A stretch of DNA of 64,000 nucleotides. Source: Lumbricus terrestris. Taxonomy: Eukaryota; Annelida; Clitellata; Crassiclitellata; Lumbricidae. The translations under genes and the position numbers were made by a program. Shown piece after piece: positions 24,701 to 35,974 of this stretch. The stretch's first letter is position 1; every line of letters starts with the position of its first letter. The notes under the pieces are model-generated. The model saw only the letters and a list, made by a program, of their open reading frames with translations, made no database searches and was not told the origin of the DNA. The stretch covers positions 89,905,687 through 89,969,686 of the forward strand of contig OX457036.1 of assembly GCA_949752735.1 (NCBI GenBank), read 5' to 3'.

Positions 24701-27000
24701 AGGCCAATTAGTATAAATTCTGTCTTGGAGGGGTTAAGGCAGAGGAGATTTGAGGTCATCCAAGAGGTGATTTGGGTGACCACAGAGAGAAGATTATTTA
24801 TGGAGTCAGAGAAGCTGCTTGGAGAGAAAGAGATGAATAATTGGGTGTCGTCAGCATATAGATGATGGTCGACTGTGGATGCTTTTATGAGTGAACTGAG
24901 TGGAGTGGTGTAGAGGATGAACAAGAGGGGCCCGAGGACAGAACCTTGCGGAACACCACAGGTGAGGGGGCGTGATTGATAGTCGAGCCATGGACCACAC
25001 TTATAGTGCGCCCATGCAGGAAAGAGCCAATCCACTCCAGAAAATTACCAGACAACCCAAACGAAACATTCAACCGCTTAAGCAGGATGTCATGGTCTAC
25101 AGTATCAAAAGCTGCGCTGACGTCGAAAAGGGCGAGCAACGTCAGTTCCGATCTGTCGATGGCTCCATAGATGTCAGATAGGAGTCGGAGCAACAGAGTT
25201 TCGGTGGAATGAAACCTTCTGAAGCCTGATTGGAAAGGTGTAAGTAATACTTCATTCTGGAACAGTCTTCCATTGGCAATTCGTGATGCTGCTTTGCATG
25301 TATCTCATGAAACATTCTCAAAGTTAATTAAGTCGCACTTGTTCAGAACTGCCCGGTAGCTGCGTTAAGCGCCTTCGTGAGGTTATTGTAAGGCGCTACA
25401 TAAATGTTCATATACATACATACATACATACATACATACATACATACATACATACATACATACATACATACATACATACATACATACATACATACATACA
25501 TACATACATACATACATACATACATACATACATACATACATACATACATACATACATACATACATACATACATACATACATACATACATACATACATACA
25601 TACATAGCTGACATTCATGGCATTGACCTGATAATTATGATTCTGACCTGACTGCAGAAAGTAATTGATTTATGCCATATTTATTGCATTACACACTGAT
25701 GACGTCATAGAAGTTACCAATCAACACTAATTATTGTATTAAAAAATGATTGTTATAATGCAAATATTGGAATACCTTGGGTCAAAGCTGTGCACCTCAC
25801 ATCCGTATTTCGCCCAGGATTCGTCAAATGACCAGTCAGTAGATATACTGGAAGAAATATTTTAATGTGTTTAGTGCATTGCATGAAAACCAATAAACAT
25901 ATTATAAATGAATGTGCACAAATACGTACATACGGTACATAGCCACTTAAGTACATCTTTAGGCTATGCACAAACAGTCGCACACACAGGCAGCGCTTTA
26001 AGTGTAGAAAAAGAATTGCCTGGACGCCCTTTACCTTTCCATGTTGTGCAAGCCCTAATAAGTGGCAGGACGGAGTTCAGATTAAAATAAGTGCCTGGAC
26101 GCCGTCCATGACTCTCCAGTCACACTTAAAGCCCTGCACACAGGTATGCATATTATACACAATCATATTACACATAGGCTACAAGTTTTGCACAAAACAT
26201 AAACAGTAGGCCTATAAGTAAGCATATATAGGCCTACATGAGAACGCACCTACATATCTTATATTATAATTCCGAAAGTTTGTCCCTTTCCATATGTCTG
26301 TTTGTTTGTACGGATTTTGACTCATCGTAACAAAATAGACTCGGAAACGAAACAGCGTCGGTTTACAAATTTTTTTTCAGTTGATTCTTACCCAAATTAT
26401 AAGGTCAACGCAACTATTTTCAGCTTTTAATTTACTTTTAAAACCAGAGTTATTAGCGTTTTAATCCTTATAGCAGTCATCTTGCCGCATTTAGTAAAGA
26501 GGCAACAGTCCGCATGACGTCATTCAATAATAATTTCCGTTTATCAACAATCCGAAACCGGTTACAGTTTACAATTATGCAGCTGAAACAATAATATTCA
26601 CAAGAACGCAGATCACAGAAATACTAACTATACTAACAGAACAGACAACCTGCAATAATTGTATTAGGCCATAGTCAGCACACACACCCGCCCCACAGGG
26701 ACGAGTCAGGTTTGGCTTTTTGGGGAAGCGGGGTGGGGTGGAGGGTTACCGAAAACCCGAAATTTAGCGGTCAACGCTGGGAACCCCAGAGGAGTAGTGT
26801 TGAAAACCCTAAATTTCCCGGGCAACGCCGGGTGACACATCTAGTATATTTATATGCAAAATCTAAGTACGGTAGGCTATAAGATATCACTAATTTCGTG
26901 TTATTATTACCAGTAGCCTACTGTTGCTACTGTTACTACTACCACCACCGCAACCACTGCTGCTACTACTACCTCTACTACTACTACTACTATTAGTACT

Positions 27001-27034
<34 letters not shown>

Positions 27035-30000
27035 CACCACCACTACTCTTTAAAAGCCTGGTTATTGCAGACTTGATTTTATATAACGCCGGTGAAGAAG
27101 AAGATCACCCTGCGCAATTTCAGTTTGCTGAAGAGAAATTTCAAAATTTTGAGCAATAGTGTACAATAATTTATTGATAATAATGTGCAGTTGTGAAAGG
27201 TTGCATTGCAGCATAAATTAAGTAGACTATAATCAATAGGCCTATTATTTGTTTGGGCGGCTGCGGGAGGGGTAAAACCCAATGATCATGGTTTCAGCTT
27301 TTAACAGGAGCTTAAAATGTAAGACAAAAAATTAAATGCAATTTATTTTGTATAGACTATAGAGGTTTTCAAACGCAGATTACATTGTTTCACTTTGTGT
27401 TTAATTAGTAGCCTATAATTAATTCTCTAATGAGAATAAATTTGCAAAAAAGTAATAGACAGAAAAATAGGTGTCAATTTTCGGGTGGGGGAACAAGTGT
27501 CCCTATGTGATGGCGCCAAGGTACATGAAGCTTAGAATGCAGAACAAACGACTGTACTGCAGCGTAATATTATACCGTGCATAAACAATAGAGCCACAGC
27601 TGGGTACAGAAACCTTTGAATATCATTTAATAGTCCATTGCAGCAAAGAAATCATTAGAATTATAGATTTTATGCGTAACAAATGAGCATCGTCATCCAA
27701 AATGCCGTATACAATACTAATATGTATTTTGATATACAGACCCGAAGGAGTAGACGAGGCAAGAGTTGCTGTCGGGTCGTACGGCCTCAGTCATGCAGGC
27801 CTCGTATCCTCCGTCCCCCGCACGACCAAATCGATCCGAAGACGGGCAATGGAAGTCAATGGTTGTCATAAGTCTGACAATGTAATTAACAACAATTATA
27901 GACACTGAAATATTCTGGCAACTGATGTAAACAATTAATACTAGACTGCAATATGAGAAACAACCACAGCAGCGGTCCTTTATTTGCGCTGCCGGGTAGG
28001 AAGCCAGTACAAAATATCCAGCATTTAGCTGGAGACATGTCCAAATTTAGGATTTAAAAAAATACGACGCGCTGTAGAGCGTAAGACTCGATCCAGACAC
28101 ACACACTATTCGATTGGATGTGAGGATAACGTAGAGTGATTAGCAATAGTCAAGGCGGGCTGTAATGAAAGAATGGACTATGGTATTGACGGCACTATAC
28201 GTTAGTGAACGGCAACTGTGCGAAGATGACGTAACTGATAGCAAGAGTCTCTGGCACGACAGAGAATGTGAGGAGAAAAAGTGAGTTCCTGGTCCATCAG
28301 GACACCAAGGTCATGGACCTATTTGAGAAGGTATAACTGAGGAATTCAGTCGCAAGTGCAGTAAGGTCAAGCTTAGCATGCTGCTTTGGGTTGACTGGGC
28401 AGAAGAATTTAGTCTTAACTGGATTTACGCGCAGTCGGTTAGACGACATCCATGCAACTAGGGCAGCCAGGGGCTTCTATCCCCCCCCCTAAGCAACCGG
28501 GCGCAACCCCTCTTCTTCCCCCCCTTTTCTGGACTTGCCTTCCTCTATGTATGCAATATAATGCAATCTAGTGCATGCCCTCCTCTATAGTGTGGGAATG
28601 AAGGTTTGTTTGGAGAGGGAAAACGAGCATCCAGCAGACGATCGCTAAAGCATGTGTAGCGCCGAGAAGGGACCTGCTACGGGGAGGGAATGTGCCCCTC
28701 TCCATAAGAAATTTTTGCGATTTCCACATTGCAATTTCAGCATTTTAGGCTGTCCTCTTAGCAAAATTACTCTACTATTTCAGTGGAGGAATTGCTGCCA
28801 AAATTGGGCAGCCATATGTTTTGCGCCTCTGATCAGTGTGCATTCGAGAGGCGTTACATAAATTTTAGAGCACAATGCAATACAATAAAATACAATGTAG
28901 GTCCCACGTAATAATGATGTTGCTTTACTAAGTGTTCAAGGACCAAATTTGACTGTCTGAAATTTGAAAGATAACATTGGAGATAAGCCATTTAGATCTA
29001 TAGTTGTGCAAAATAGTATTTGTATAATTGTATTAACATTATTTTTTCAACTATAATATGATTGTATTATTTATTAGAATAGTAAAAACATTATTATAAT
29101 CATGTAATAGGAAATTTTTTACGGTATATTATAGCTGTTATAGCAGTTCCTGTAATTCAAAAGTGCAGATAGTAGCCTAACTAAAAACTCAAAGTGTATA
29201 AAGTGTATACATTTTGCTAAAAACTAGTAGGCCTGCCATTTTGTCCAAATTTATATGGAGGGAAGCATTTTCTGGGAGGATCTTCCTTCTAGTGATGCCT
29301 AGATTGAACGCTGCCCTCCATTTCCGACCTTCCCCCCCAACAGACGTGAATTTTGGCTGTCTTCTGATTCCCCCCTATTTTTCACTGGGCGCAAGCTGCG
29401 CCCGCCATGTATAGGGATATAGAAGCCCCTGAGGGCAGCTAAGATCCAACTCATGTAGCGCGCCAATATGAGATGGCGCTAGACGACAGGCAATTCTTGT
29501 TGGCTTGCACAGCATCGCCATAATGATAAAGCTGACCAAAGACTGCATGTATCGCACGCAGAGAGGCAAATTCGGAAGCGTGAACTGTAAATCATATGCA
29601 GAATTTGACCAAGACAAGATCCCTGGGGCAAATCATATTGTGTTGGAACCTATATAATTATGAGGACCTAGTAGAACCATGGATGATGTACGACACAAAG
29701 GGAACGGTCATGTAGAAAAGAGGCAATCCATTCAAGAATGTCACAGTTTCAAGTACAACAGCCCCTTGTGTAGAACTGCACACCAAAATATGCTCTACAG
29801 TAGCGAGATATGCACACTGTGTATACTGTAAGCTTACTTAATATGCACCTGTAGTGGTCCCATTAGTCTCCGAATTGGCCTCATTGAACGTGCATTAATC
29901 AATGAGATACACGAGCACGCAACTTGACAGGTATTATACTATCCGCGAGTATACGATATATGTGAGGCAATACGTCTCGGTACAAAGACAGGTCAGGTAG

Positions 30001-32896
30001 CTATCTATCGACTACTCGACTACATTCATATCAGAAATAAATAATTAATGAACCTCTGCTTCGACTCAATGTTATTTATACGAAGTCTGTAGTAGGTCTA
30101 GAGAGCATTCTGCAGAAACACATTCAAGCATTCGTCCTGACTATTGCATGCATACAGGCTATAATTATAATCACACTGTTTCGTGACTTCGCACTATAAT
30201 TGTCTGAATACCCTGGTAGTTATTGCAATCTGCTACCTGCAATTATAGCGATGAACAAAAATTTATCGCAGGCATTGAAAAGAAGATAATTCGTCGGATA
30301 TTTTTGAATAAAGGCCATATACACGATGAACGGAAAAAACCCGAACCTATACAATAATGCCAATAAATAAAGAAATGAATACCAAAAATGTCAAAATATT
30401 ATTGAGAATAGATATATTTTATTCCCAATTATAAACTTAACTAGTTTTTATAAGTATGCGCTATACAAGTTAAAAATTGGTCTAAAGGAGCGCAGAGCGA
30501 CTGAACTAACGGAGGTCAACAAACAGGTAGGGCTTGAGCCATCAAAGCAGATTTTACACCCTCTGCGCTTTGGCCTCCAAATATCCCAGATCTTGATCCC
30601 GTGGACTAAAAGAAATATGGTAGGCCTATGTAATGCAAGAAAAGGTTTACAAGACAAAGGTATGCGATGTCGGTGAACTGCGTCAGCGTATATTACCTAT
30701 ACAGGCATGGGTCGAATTTGATCAAGCTGTAATGATGTAATCTATCCAGTGGCGTGCGCGTCTTTGTGTGTGTGTTGAGGCGAAAAGAGGACATTTTGAA
30801 CACACATTATCAATAACAAATGATGGTTAGCTGATTCATGTCCTTTAAACTGAAGTTTTTCCATGTTTTTCTCTATGTTTTATTAAAATGTACAAATTAT
30901 TACATCAATTATCGTAACAATAGAAGAGGTTCGTTTTTTTTCGTTCACCCTGTAGGCCTATATACATTGTAAACAGCCTAATCAGAAAAACAGGAAAATT
31001 TCTGCTAGGCTACATGTATATTCGTCTTGATATTTTATCCACATAATATACCCCCTTCAAACACAAACACTTTCCCTATTCTTGACCTACCATTCCTTAC
31101 CTTTACACACATGAACTTATATCTAAATATCCTTCAATAGCCTACCTTAATCCTACCTTGCCTAATCATTATTTTTTCATATATTCCCTGCATTCTACAG
31201 TGTATGTTGCCACAAATAAACCTATTTGCACAAGTTGCATTACATCTGTGAATAAGTTACCTATGAAATTCAGATCTCAATGTGTTGAGGTCTGATCTTT
31301 TCGCGTCTTCTCCAAAGTACTCTTCGCCGCACAGTATGGCGTCTATAGGACACTGAAACAATAATTATAATCGGTGAGTCATATGGTCGACGCATCCGGG
31401 GCCGACAGAGGAAAATATGGGAGGACGTCGATACAGCAAGACCTAAAGCTGCTCAAACTGAAGAAAGAAGACACAAGAGACAGCTACAAGTAGGCTAGAA
31501 GAGAAGGATCCGAGAGGCTGACCCCTCTCACCAAAGAGCCTTAACCAGGGGTCTCAAACTCAAGTCAGCATGTGGGCCGCATTTGTAAATTTTTAATGAC
31601 TCGCGGGCCGCAACATAAAAATATTCTCGTGCACGTGAAACTATACAATTAGTTATTTGCCATTGCAGCATACAATACTGCAATGATGATATAATCCTGT
31701 AAAAGTCACATAATAATATTTTTTAAGCGTAGCCTATCTATAATGGTACTACAAACAAAATTGAAAAAACATTCTATCCCAATTATCGAAAAATGCGTGG
31801 GCGCTATAATTGAAGTAATTATGCTGTTATCAAAATTTAAAATGACTCTAATTTTTTAAGTATACCCTAAGCAATGTTCAGAGTAATTCAACTCGAATTT
31901 AGTTAGGCCAAGAGACTCTGAGTGTTCTTAAGTGTTCTAAATGTTCTAAGTCCTCTAAACCACAGTCACCAAAATTATAGGAATAAACATAGGACCTACC
32001 TGTTAGCCTAGTGTCATTGTTCAAAACCAAGCAAATGGAAGTTAATTTTGCAAAAATAACACGCGGAAGTGACATTTTTCAACTTTCATTATCTATGGAG
32101 ATACAATTATTGCGGAGATACTATATTTTGCGACACCGGCTTACAAACTTTGCTGTGCATTCTTCTGCTTCGGCGTTGCATCGCACTGAAGGTCCACTAA
32201 TTCCATCTGCATAATAATTATATGTGCCTATATCTGCTGTTGGGGACTCAATGTCCACAGCAAAAGGAGTAGAAAGCAGTTTAAACATTGGTTCAAATAG
32301 TTAAGGAACTGCAAAATTCTTTTAAACCGATTTCTAATTTAAAAAAATAAAAAACCAAGAGGCTGTTCGCGGGCCGCACTAATCGGGTTTCGCGGGCCGC
32401 GTGTTTGAGACCCCTGGCCTTAACGGAAAGAAAAAGAAGAAGAGGAGGAAGCGAAGAAAGGGAGGGAGGGAGTCGTAAACTGCACATTTCTATAGCGCCA
32501 CTCTCAAGCTACAGGCAGGGCACCAGCTTATTCGGGAGCGCGGAAAATTTTGAGTTTTCGAAAACGTTTAGCAAAGCGTGGAGTTTAGAAGAGCTCTGCT
32601 CGTCCTGCCTATACCTAGCTGGATCAAGGTATAATTATTACAGGTCTGCATATGTTACGTATTCAATTTAGTAGGTTAAATGTTACAATAATTATCATTG
32701 TTAGCTGCTCGTTTTTAATCATTCCGATGCTTACATCTAGTTTCCGTGTCGGAAACAGCTTTTGCTTCATGATAATTTTCTCTTCTGCAGAGGCTGAATA
32801 GATGTAGTCGGGAAAATGGATCCAGGCAAGAGCAGCTAATCCGCAGACGCAGATCAAAGCCGTCACTTGAATGAATCTCGATCTTCCGGTAGTCAT
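18925..32896 (-). CDS. METTL24-like: METTL24-like methyltransferase, six exons, complete (310 aa)
   Basis: Exons on the minus strand: 32896-32735, 31352-31261, 27873-27742, 25847-25776, 21357-21219, 19260-18925. All introns are GT-AG and all phases agree (0, 2, 2, 2, 0). Residues 1-8 are a basic tail and about 11-29 a single hydrophobic anchor, so a type II membrane protein in the secretory pathway is likely. The rest matches the METTL24 layout: [40 protein letters not shown], and K-I-D-V-E-G-A-E-W near residue 207. The acidic motifs are those expected for S-adenosylmethionine binding in this fold. Vertebrate METTL24 is somewhat longer. Substrate is unknown. Introns hold LINEs and hAT-like elements, yet every exon is intact. 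Confidence 0.87.
19261..21218 (-). other. Intron 5
   Basis: It holds a palindromic GAGCCCT/AGGGCTC hairpin at about 19320-19342 and a LINE-tail remnant at 20530-20645. No extra exon was found. Confidence 0.7.
20530..20645 (+). repeat. LINE 3'-tail remnant with (GATTAC)n
   Basis: Ends GAGATTACGATTACGATTAG after an AAGCTGGTGCCC ... GCTTGGCTTTCGAGTAGCGC body. The same tail, inverted, closes the LINE at 23741. Related bodies lie at 9640-9700, 32480-32560 and 60020-60085. Confidence 0.75.
21219..21357 (-). CDS. METTL24-like: METTL24-like exon 5
   Basis: Acceptor TTTTTATAG, donor GTACAA. It encodes I-G-K-Q-D-H-M ... [10 protein letters not shown] ... [17 protein letters not shown]. Its first base completes the Ser codon begun in exon 4. 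Confidence 0.9.
21661..21790. repeat. (GTCT)n microsatellite
   Basis: TGTC/GTCT units with two GCCTGCTT interruptions, within intron 4. Open frames in both directions are repeat artefacts. Confidence 0.93.
22043..22333. mobile_element. hAT-like MITE c (291 bp)
   Basis: The perfect 8-bp TSD CTTATAAT lies at 22035-22042 and 22334-22341. The ends read CAGGCTGTACACG and CTACGGCCCTG, a short imperfect inverted repeat. It contains TATGCGGGTATAC and TACTCACCTC phrases shared with the element at 13437-13832. It is in intron 4. Confidence 0.88.
22520..22703 (+). pseudogene. LINE C-terminal fragment, plus strand
   Basis: Encodes L-A-P-E-Y-I-R-E-L ... [15 protein letters not shown] and R-A-F-S-C-I-G-P, the conserved post-RT tail of CR1/L2-like LINEs. 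It is cut off by a (CATT)n run at 22690 that belongs to the opposite-strand LINE next to it. Confidence 0.8.
22690..23740 (-). mobile_element. 5'-truncated LINE with (GAAT)n tail
   Basis: A minus-strand frame of 324 codons (23718-22744) starts at the RT B motif ([10 protein letters not shown]) and includes Y-A-D-D-T-Q, L-N-P-x-[17 protein letters not shown] and [12 protein letters not shown]. It closes with an ordinary stop; the 3' UTR holds a GCGCTATATAAA-type phrase and a GAATGAATGAAT tail. It is nearly undamaged, so it is relatively young, but the 5' truncation makes it immobile on its own. It lies in intron 4. Confidence 0.9.
23741..25290 (-). mobile_element. 5'-truncated LINE with (GATTAC)n tail
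   Basis: A second LINE family on the minus strand. Its coding part has [16 protein letters not shown] (RT motif A, about 25100-25150), [13 protein letters not shown] and Y-A-D-D-T-Q, then the usual [16 protein letters not shown] and [12 protein letters not shown] blocks, ending at 23899. One frameshift near 24960 splits it. The 3' UTR ends in GATTACGATTACGATTAGG at 23741. It abuts the other LINE exactly at that tail. Confidence 0.9.
25410..25606. repeat. (CATA)n microsatellite
   Basis: About 49 pure CATA units within intron 4. It is translated in all frames by chance only. Confidence 0.97.
25776..25847 (-). CDS. METTL24-like: METTL24-like exon 4
   Basis: Acceptor TTCTTCCAG, donor GTATTC. 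The 72 nt encode [23 protein letters not shown]. Its first base completes the Gly codon of exon 3. The D-x-S-F-D/F-D-P region corresponds to the nucleotide-binding core of the domain. Confidence 0.9.
25991..26136. mobile_element. hAT-like MITE d (146 bp)
   Basis: The ends are CAGCGCTTTAAGTGT and ACACTTAAAGCCCTG, and the 8-bp TSD CACACAGG is perfect (25983-25990, 26137-26144). GCCTGGACGCC is repeated inside. It is in intron 3, about 140 bp upstream of exon 4. Confidence 0.92.
26248..26858 (+). repeat. Dispersed repeat ending in a CCCGGGCAACGCCGGG box
   Basis: Begins TATATTATAATTCCGAAAGTTTGT-like sequence near 26255 and ends with CCCGGGCAACGCCGGGTGAC and ATCTAGTATAT near 26855. The inverse arrangement (CCGGCGTTGCCCGGG first, TATATAGATAG last) is seen at 44262-45115. 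A G-rich GGGGTGGGGTGG block precedes the box. It is a recurrent dispersed element type; its class is not determined. Confidence 0.7.
26925..27052. repeat. (CTA)n/(CCA)n imperfect microsatellite
   Basis: CTACTACTAC and CCACCACC stretches with interruptions, intron 3. Confidence 0.9.
27742..27873 (-). CDS. METTL24-like: METTL24-like exon 3
   Basis: Acceptor ATTGTCAG, donor GTCTGT. Encodes [10 protein letters not shown] ... [10 protein letters not shown] ... S-C-L-V-Y-S-F. Its paralogue is 8920-8792. Confidence 0.9.
27990..28467 (-). pseudogene. Decayed LINE, 3' part of a split copy
   Basis: Clear nucleotide similarity to 23030-23580 of the neighbouring LINE (for example GTGAGTTCCTGGTCCATCAG, ACACCAAGGTCATGGAC, AATTTAGTCTTAAC). 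It continues at 29440-29760 beyond hAT-like element e. Many indels; not coding. Confidence 0.82.
28468..29431. mobile_element. hAT-like non-autonomous transposon e (964 bp)
   Basis: The ends CAGGGGCTTCTATCCC and GGGATATAGAAGCCCCTG are near-perfect inverted repeats. The 8-bp TSD AGGGCAGC is perfect (28460-28467, 29432-29439). The interior has a CGATCGC...GTGTAGCGCCGAGAAGGG phrase, a GCATTTTAGGCTGTCCTCTT phrase and a GATGCCTAGATTGAACGCTG phrase that recur near 41060-41276 and 55047-55790. No transposase. Inserted in the decayed LINE within intron 2. Confidence 0.93.
29440..29760 (-). pseudogene. Decayed LINE, 5' part of the split copy
   Basis: Resumes the minus-strand LINE after the TSD: counterparts of GCATGTATGCC and CCCTGAGGCAAACCATATGG of the copy at 23590-23730 are recognisable (near 29550 and 29620). 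Confidence 0.75.
29761..31260 (-). other. Remainder of intron 2
   Basis: AT-rich sequence without a recognised exon. CAGTGGCGTGCGC at 30748 resembles a hAT-type left end, but no matching right end was found. Confidence 0.5.
31261..31352 (-). CDS. METTL24-like: METTL24-like exon 2
   Basis: Acceptor TTGTTTCAG, donor GTAACT. Thirty codons, [11 protein letters not shown] ... L-R-S-E-F-H, plus AG that joins the A of exon 3 to make Arg. 92 nt, as in paralogue A. Confidence 0.87.
31376..31545 (+). pseudogene. LINE C-terminal fragment
   Basis: The plus strand resembles the R-G-R-Q-R-K-x-W-x-D-V tail common at the ends of several LINE proteins (near 31395-31430). It continues briefly after element f (32425-32470). 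It lies in intron 1. Confidence 0.6.
31546..32416. mobile_element. hAT-like non-autonomous transposon f (871 bp)
   Basis: The ends are CAGGGGTCTCAAACTCAAG and GTGTTTGAGACCCCTG, with GGGCCGC-rich subterminal phrases on both sides. The 8-bp TSD GCCTTAAC is perfect (31538-31545, 32417-32424). No transposase frame. It is in intron 1 of the gene. Confidence 0.94.
32735..32896 (-). CDS. METTL24-like: METTL24-like exon 1, signal-anchor exon
   Basis: 54 codons from ATG 32896-32894. The tail M-T-T-G-R-S-R-F is followed by a hydrophobic span (about residues 10-29) and a stem, then donor GTAAGC at 32734. The start is supported by the conserved frame in paralogue A and by loss of similarity in coding pattern upstream. 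Confidence 0.87.
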
Positions 32897-32907
32897 CTCA
32901 GTGGCAT
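32893..32907 (-). promoter_or_regulatory. Conserved minimal uORF overlapping the start, copy B
   Basis: ATG-CCA-CTG-AGA-TGA, identical to that at paralogue A, with TGA overlapping the main ATG. The flanking 5' sequence differs between copies at several nearby positions. Confidence 0.6.
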
Positions 32908-34446
32908 CGCATTGTCATTCAACAAATTGTTAATTGTGTATTCTTCAGGCAGCCAACGGCAATCGCTGGCTCTCTGAAAATCAACAAAATTACATTTTGA
33001 TACATTGCTATACAGCATTATATAATTTTTAGCATCCTACACCATTATAATATATTACTTTGCCGATTATATCATAAGTATCTGGGACTGGAATGAAGGT
33101 GCCATTGTAACGGTATGTGATGTCTCACGGATATGATCGGCTTCATCAAATAAACAGTCTCGTTAACCTAAATGTTTACACTTGCTCTCTGAAATGTAGT
33201 TAAATTGACAAGTGCACGTACAAACACATGCAAACATAAAGCGTAAGTGTTCAGCTCATTTGAGCAATAGGTCTACTCACTCACAACTTCACAAGTGAAG
33301 GTTAATGAACCTTAACAGCACTTACGCTAGTGCATGGTGAGCGGGAACAGTAATTTCATTATGACTTAAGATTATAATAGAAAAAACCTGTAGGCTAGCC
33401 GTCTAGATACGCGTATAGGTTACACAGAAATCGACTTTTCAAATCTAAAGCATGGTTAACCTGTTGTTCGGATGTTGTATACTAAATGAACTGTTTACGC
33501 CATTTAGGCCCTACATAGAATCAGACAAGGGAAGAAAGTAAGTTCCAGACCAAACAGAAAATAGAACTTCTTCGACTGCTATAGTTAGTGTCCATAGTAG
33601 ACTAATAACATTAGGCACTATGTGTTAGCAGACGCGCAATAGGCTAGTTCCACAGAGGGCAGGTGTCACGGGGATATTCTATACCCCTAAAGCTCTCCGG
33701 GGAGGACCTAATCTATCCCCGGATGGAATATACCGGTAGAGACTCTCCGGGGATCAACTATATCCATCCTTCATCGTGTGAAATCATCCCCCGGGGGATA
33801 AAAATTCACATGCTATAAGGTACCGTTTTTAAAAAGCATAGAGATTGCCAAAAATAATTATGCTTTATTAGAAATCCAAATCCAATGCCAGAACAAATGC
33901 GCGCAGCCACAATAGCGCACTGGATAAATTATACAATTATTGTAGAAGCATTTATTGAAACTGTACGGCCTACATAAATTAGAATTATAAAACTGTGGGC
34001 GCAGGAAAACACCAGAACACTCTAGAATGTACTCAAACGAGAATTGTCGTGCAAGTACTGTTCGTAGAGTTCATGATGTACTTAGGCCTACCGTCAGCCA
34101 AACGTTTTGCCCAGGAAAACACAAATACATTGTCTACTAGAATAAATTTAAATTAGAAATAATAATAAAATATAATATTTAATTTAGAGATAAATTAGAA
34201 TCATAAAATCACACGAAATAGTAGACTCCGAATTCCATTTGAACTCTGTTAGGGTAAGAAAACATCAAACAAGTAACAGCAAAAATACATAAAATAAATT
34301 ATAATAGACCGATATCGAACGCAAGCTACGAAATAACTCGTGGGAGATACTTTTGAACGATGGGGGATAGTCCCTCCCGTTCAGATTCATCCGACCGGAT
34401 ACTTTCTTTCGCAATGTGAATACGATTATCAGGGGATACTTTATTT
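32908..34446. other. 5' flank of the gene
   Basis: Up to about 33340 this aligns with 11040-11400 and should include the promoter; no TATA box is clear. From 33670 to 33800 there are several CCGGGGAT-type phrases. GATAAAAATTCACAT (33798) and ATGTGAATACGATTATC (34416) are an imperfect inverted pair and may be ends of an old DNA element. Confidence 0.5.
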
Positions 34447-34785
34447 CAGTGGTTCCCAACCTTTTTTTACTTCAGGGCCACTTTTTCAAAGTTGGAAGAC
34501 ATGAGGGCCACTTGTTCCTATTTGAAGGACATTAGATGGCCACAATACCAAAATTTAATTAACTAAAAGCATATAAAACTGTTATAATTGAATCAATATA
34601 TAATGTTTTATGTTATTTACAGATTTCAAAATAAAATAATTTGTAATAGAAAATAATTACGTGTTCTATCCTGTCCAAATTGTCAATTTTTTCAAATGTC
34701 TTTGTTAATTCTTTGAGAGATGAGGGCCATATTTTAGACCTGGCTAGTCACCTTTGGGCCGTGGGCCACGGGTTGGGAACCATTG
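34447..34785. mobile_element. hAT-like MITE g (339 bp)
   Basis: The ends CAGTGGTTCCCAACC and GGTTGGGAACCATTG are inverted repeats. The TSD is CTTTATTT at 34439-34446 and CTCTATTT at 34786-34793, seven of eight matching. Subterminal GGGCCAC phrases occur near both ends. Confidence 0.9.
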
Positions 34786-35974
34786 CTCTATTTCGGGACA
34801 CAAGCTCTGTTAACGCACTTTACAGTAGGCCTACTCTATTAGCGATTGAGCCATTTTCAGACGTATACACAATGTTTATATATCGCTTCTGATATACCTA
34901 TAATATAACAAGCGTGGCAAATTAATCGACAGCTAAAGTTTGAATAGTGGGCCAATACCTTCACAGTTATTGCCAGCGCTGAGGCATCCAGTGGTGGTCA
35001 TGAAATCCGTATCCCTCGGCGTTCAATTGCACAATTTTATTTATGCAAATCGTCTTTCATTGAAGTAACATACTAAAAATGGCTTTGATTCTACGGTAGC
35101 AGCTTAATGAAACGTGAAGGTCCTGTTAACTTTTTTACCCAGATTAGATAAGATTCTAATCGGTTAGACAAACAGCTACTTCCAATTCTAATTCTAATAA
35201 TTTGATCAAGAAGTTGCTGAATAAAATTCAAATCGATTAGTAATTTTCAGTATATAGCCATAATTCTTAACTGTAAGCGATTAGCAATGGTTAATTCTAA
35301 TTGATTAGCTTAACGATTGGCTTATTCTAATTCCAATCAATTGACAAATATCAGCTGCCAATTGAAATGAAATAGAAGTTTTAGCCATTTTGCCACTTTC
35401 TGCTTTCAATATAATTTATTATTGAGGGCTACGTTGGATGCTGGCTGAATGAATTAAGCAACTTAAATGCCATAATTATGAATACGCTATTGACTGAGAT
35501 TCTAGTTGGGGTACAACCCTCATCCCGTCGCTGCTGGAAGACTTGCTTATTTCCTCCGAGCTGTCAAGCTGAGCGCAACTTTGAATAGCTATGTAGTAGG
35601 CCTATAGTAAGCCATAGTCTTAGAGTTTTCATTATTATACGATACAATAATTTATTGTTTAAGGCATCCCTTAATTGTAGCCTAGTTGTAGCCAAAGCAA
35701 TTTTTATAAACGCACATTTGAAGCACTTTGCTTTTAATTGTATTTTATTGTGATTCTTTTGGAAAATTTATTGAACATAATATTTCTTTATTTGGGACAT
35801 GCAACGCTAGATCCTACAATAATTTCAAGCTTGAATTGCTGTTACTCACGTGGTAAATTAGCAAGAACCGTTTTAAACCTCTCCCCTAAGTAGATTCGAC
35901 ATGGAACCAGAGAACTGAAGTGCACAATATTTATTGTGGACTTTACTATGCGCAGTGATATCGATTTTCTGAAA
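34786..35974. other. Unassigned AT-rich spacer
   Basis: Between 35150 and 35345 the phrase ATTCTAATTGATTAG and variants recur about seven times, a degenerate short repeat. No gene. Confidence 0.55.

Noticed and set aside
25343..25618. Open frames across 25.4-25.6 kb
   Set aside because: Pure (CATA)n microsatellite.
30748..30761. CAGTGGCGTGCGC as the left end of another hAT-like element
   Set aside because: No inverted partner or TSD could be found in the following kilobases.
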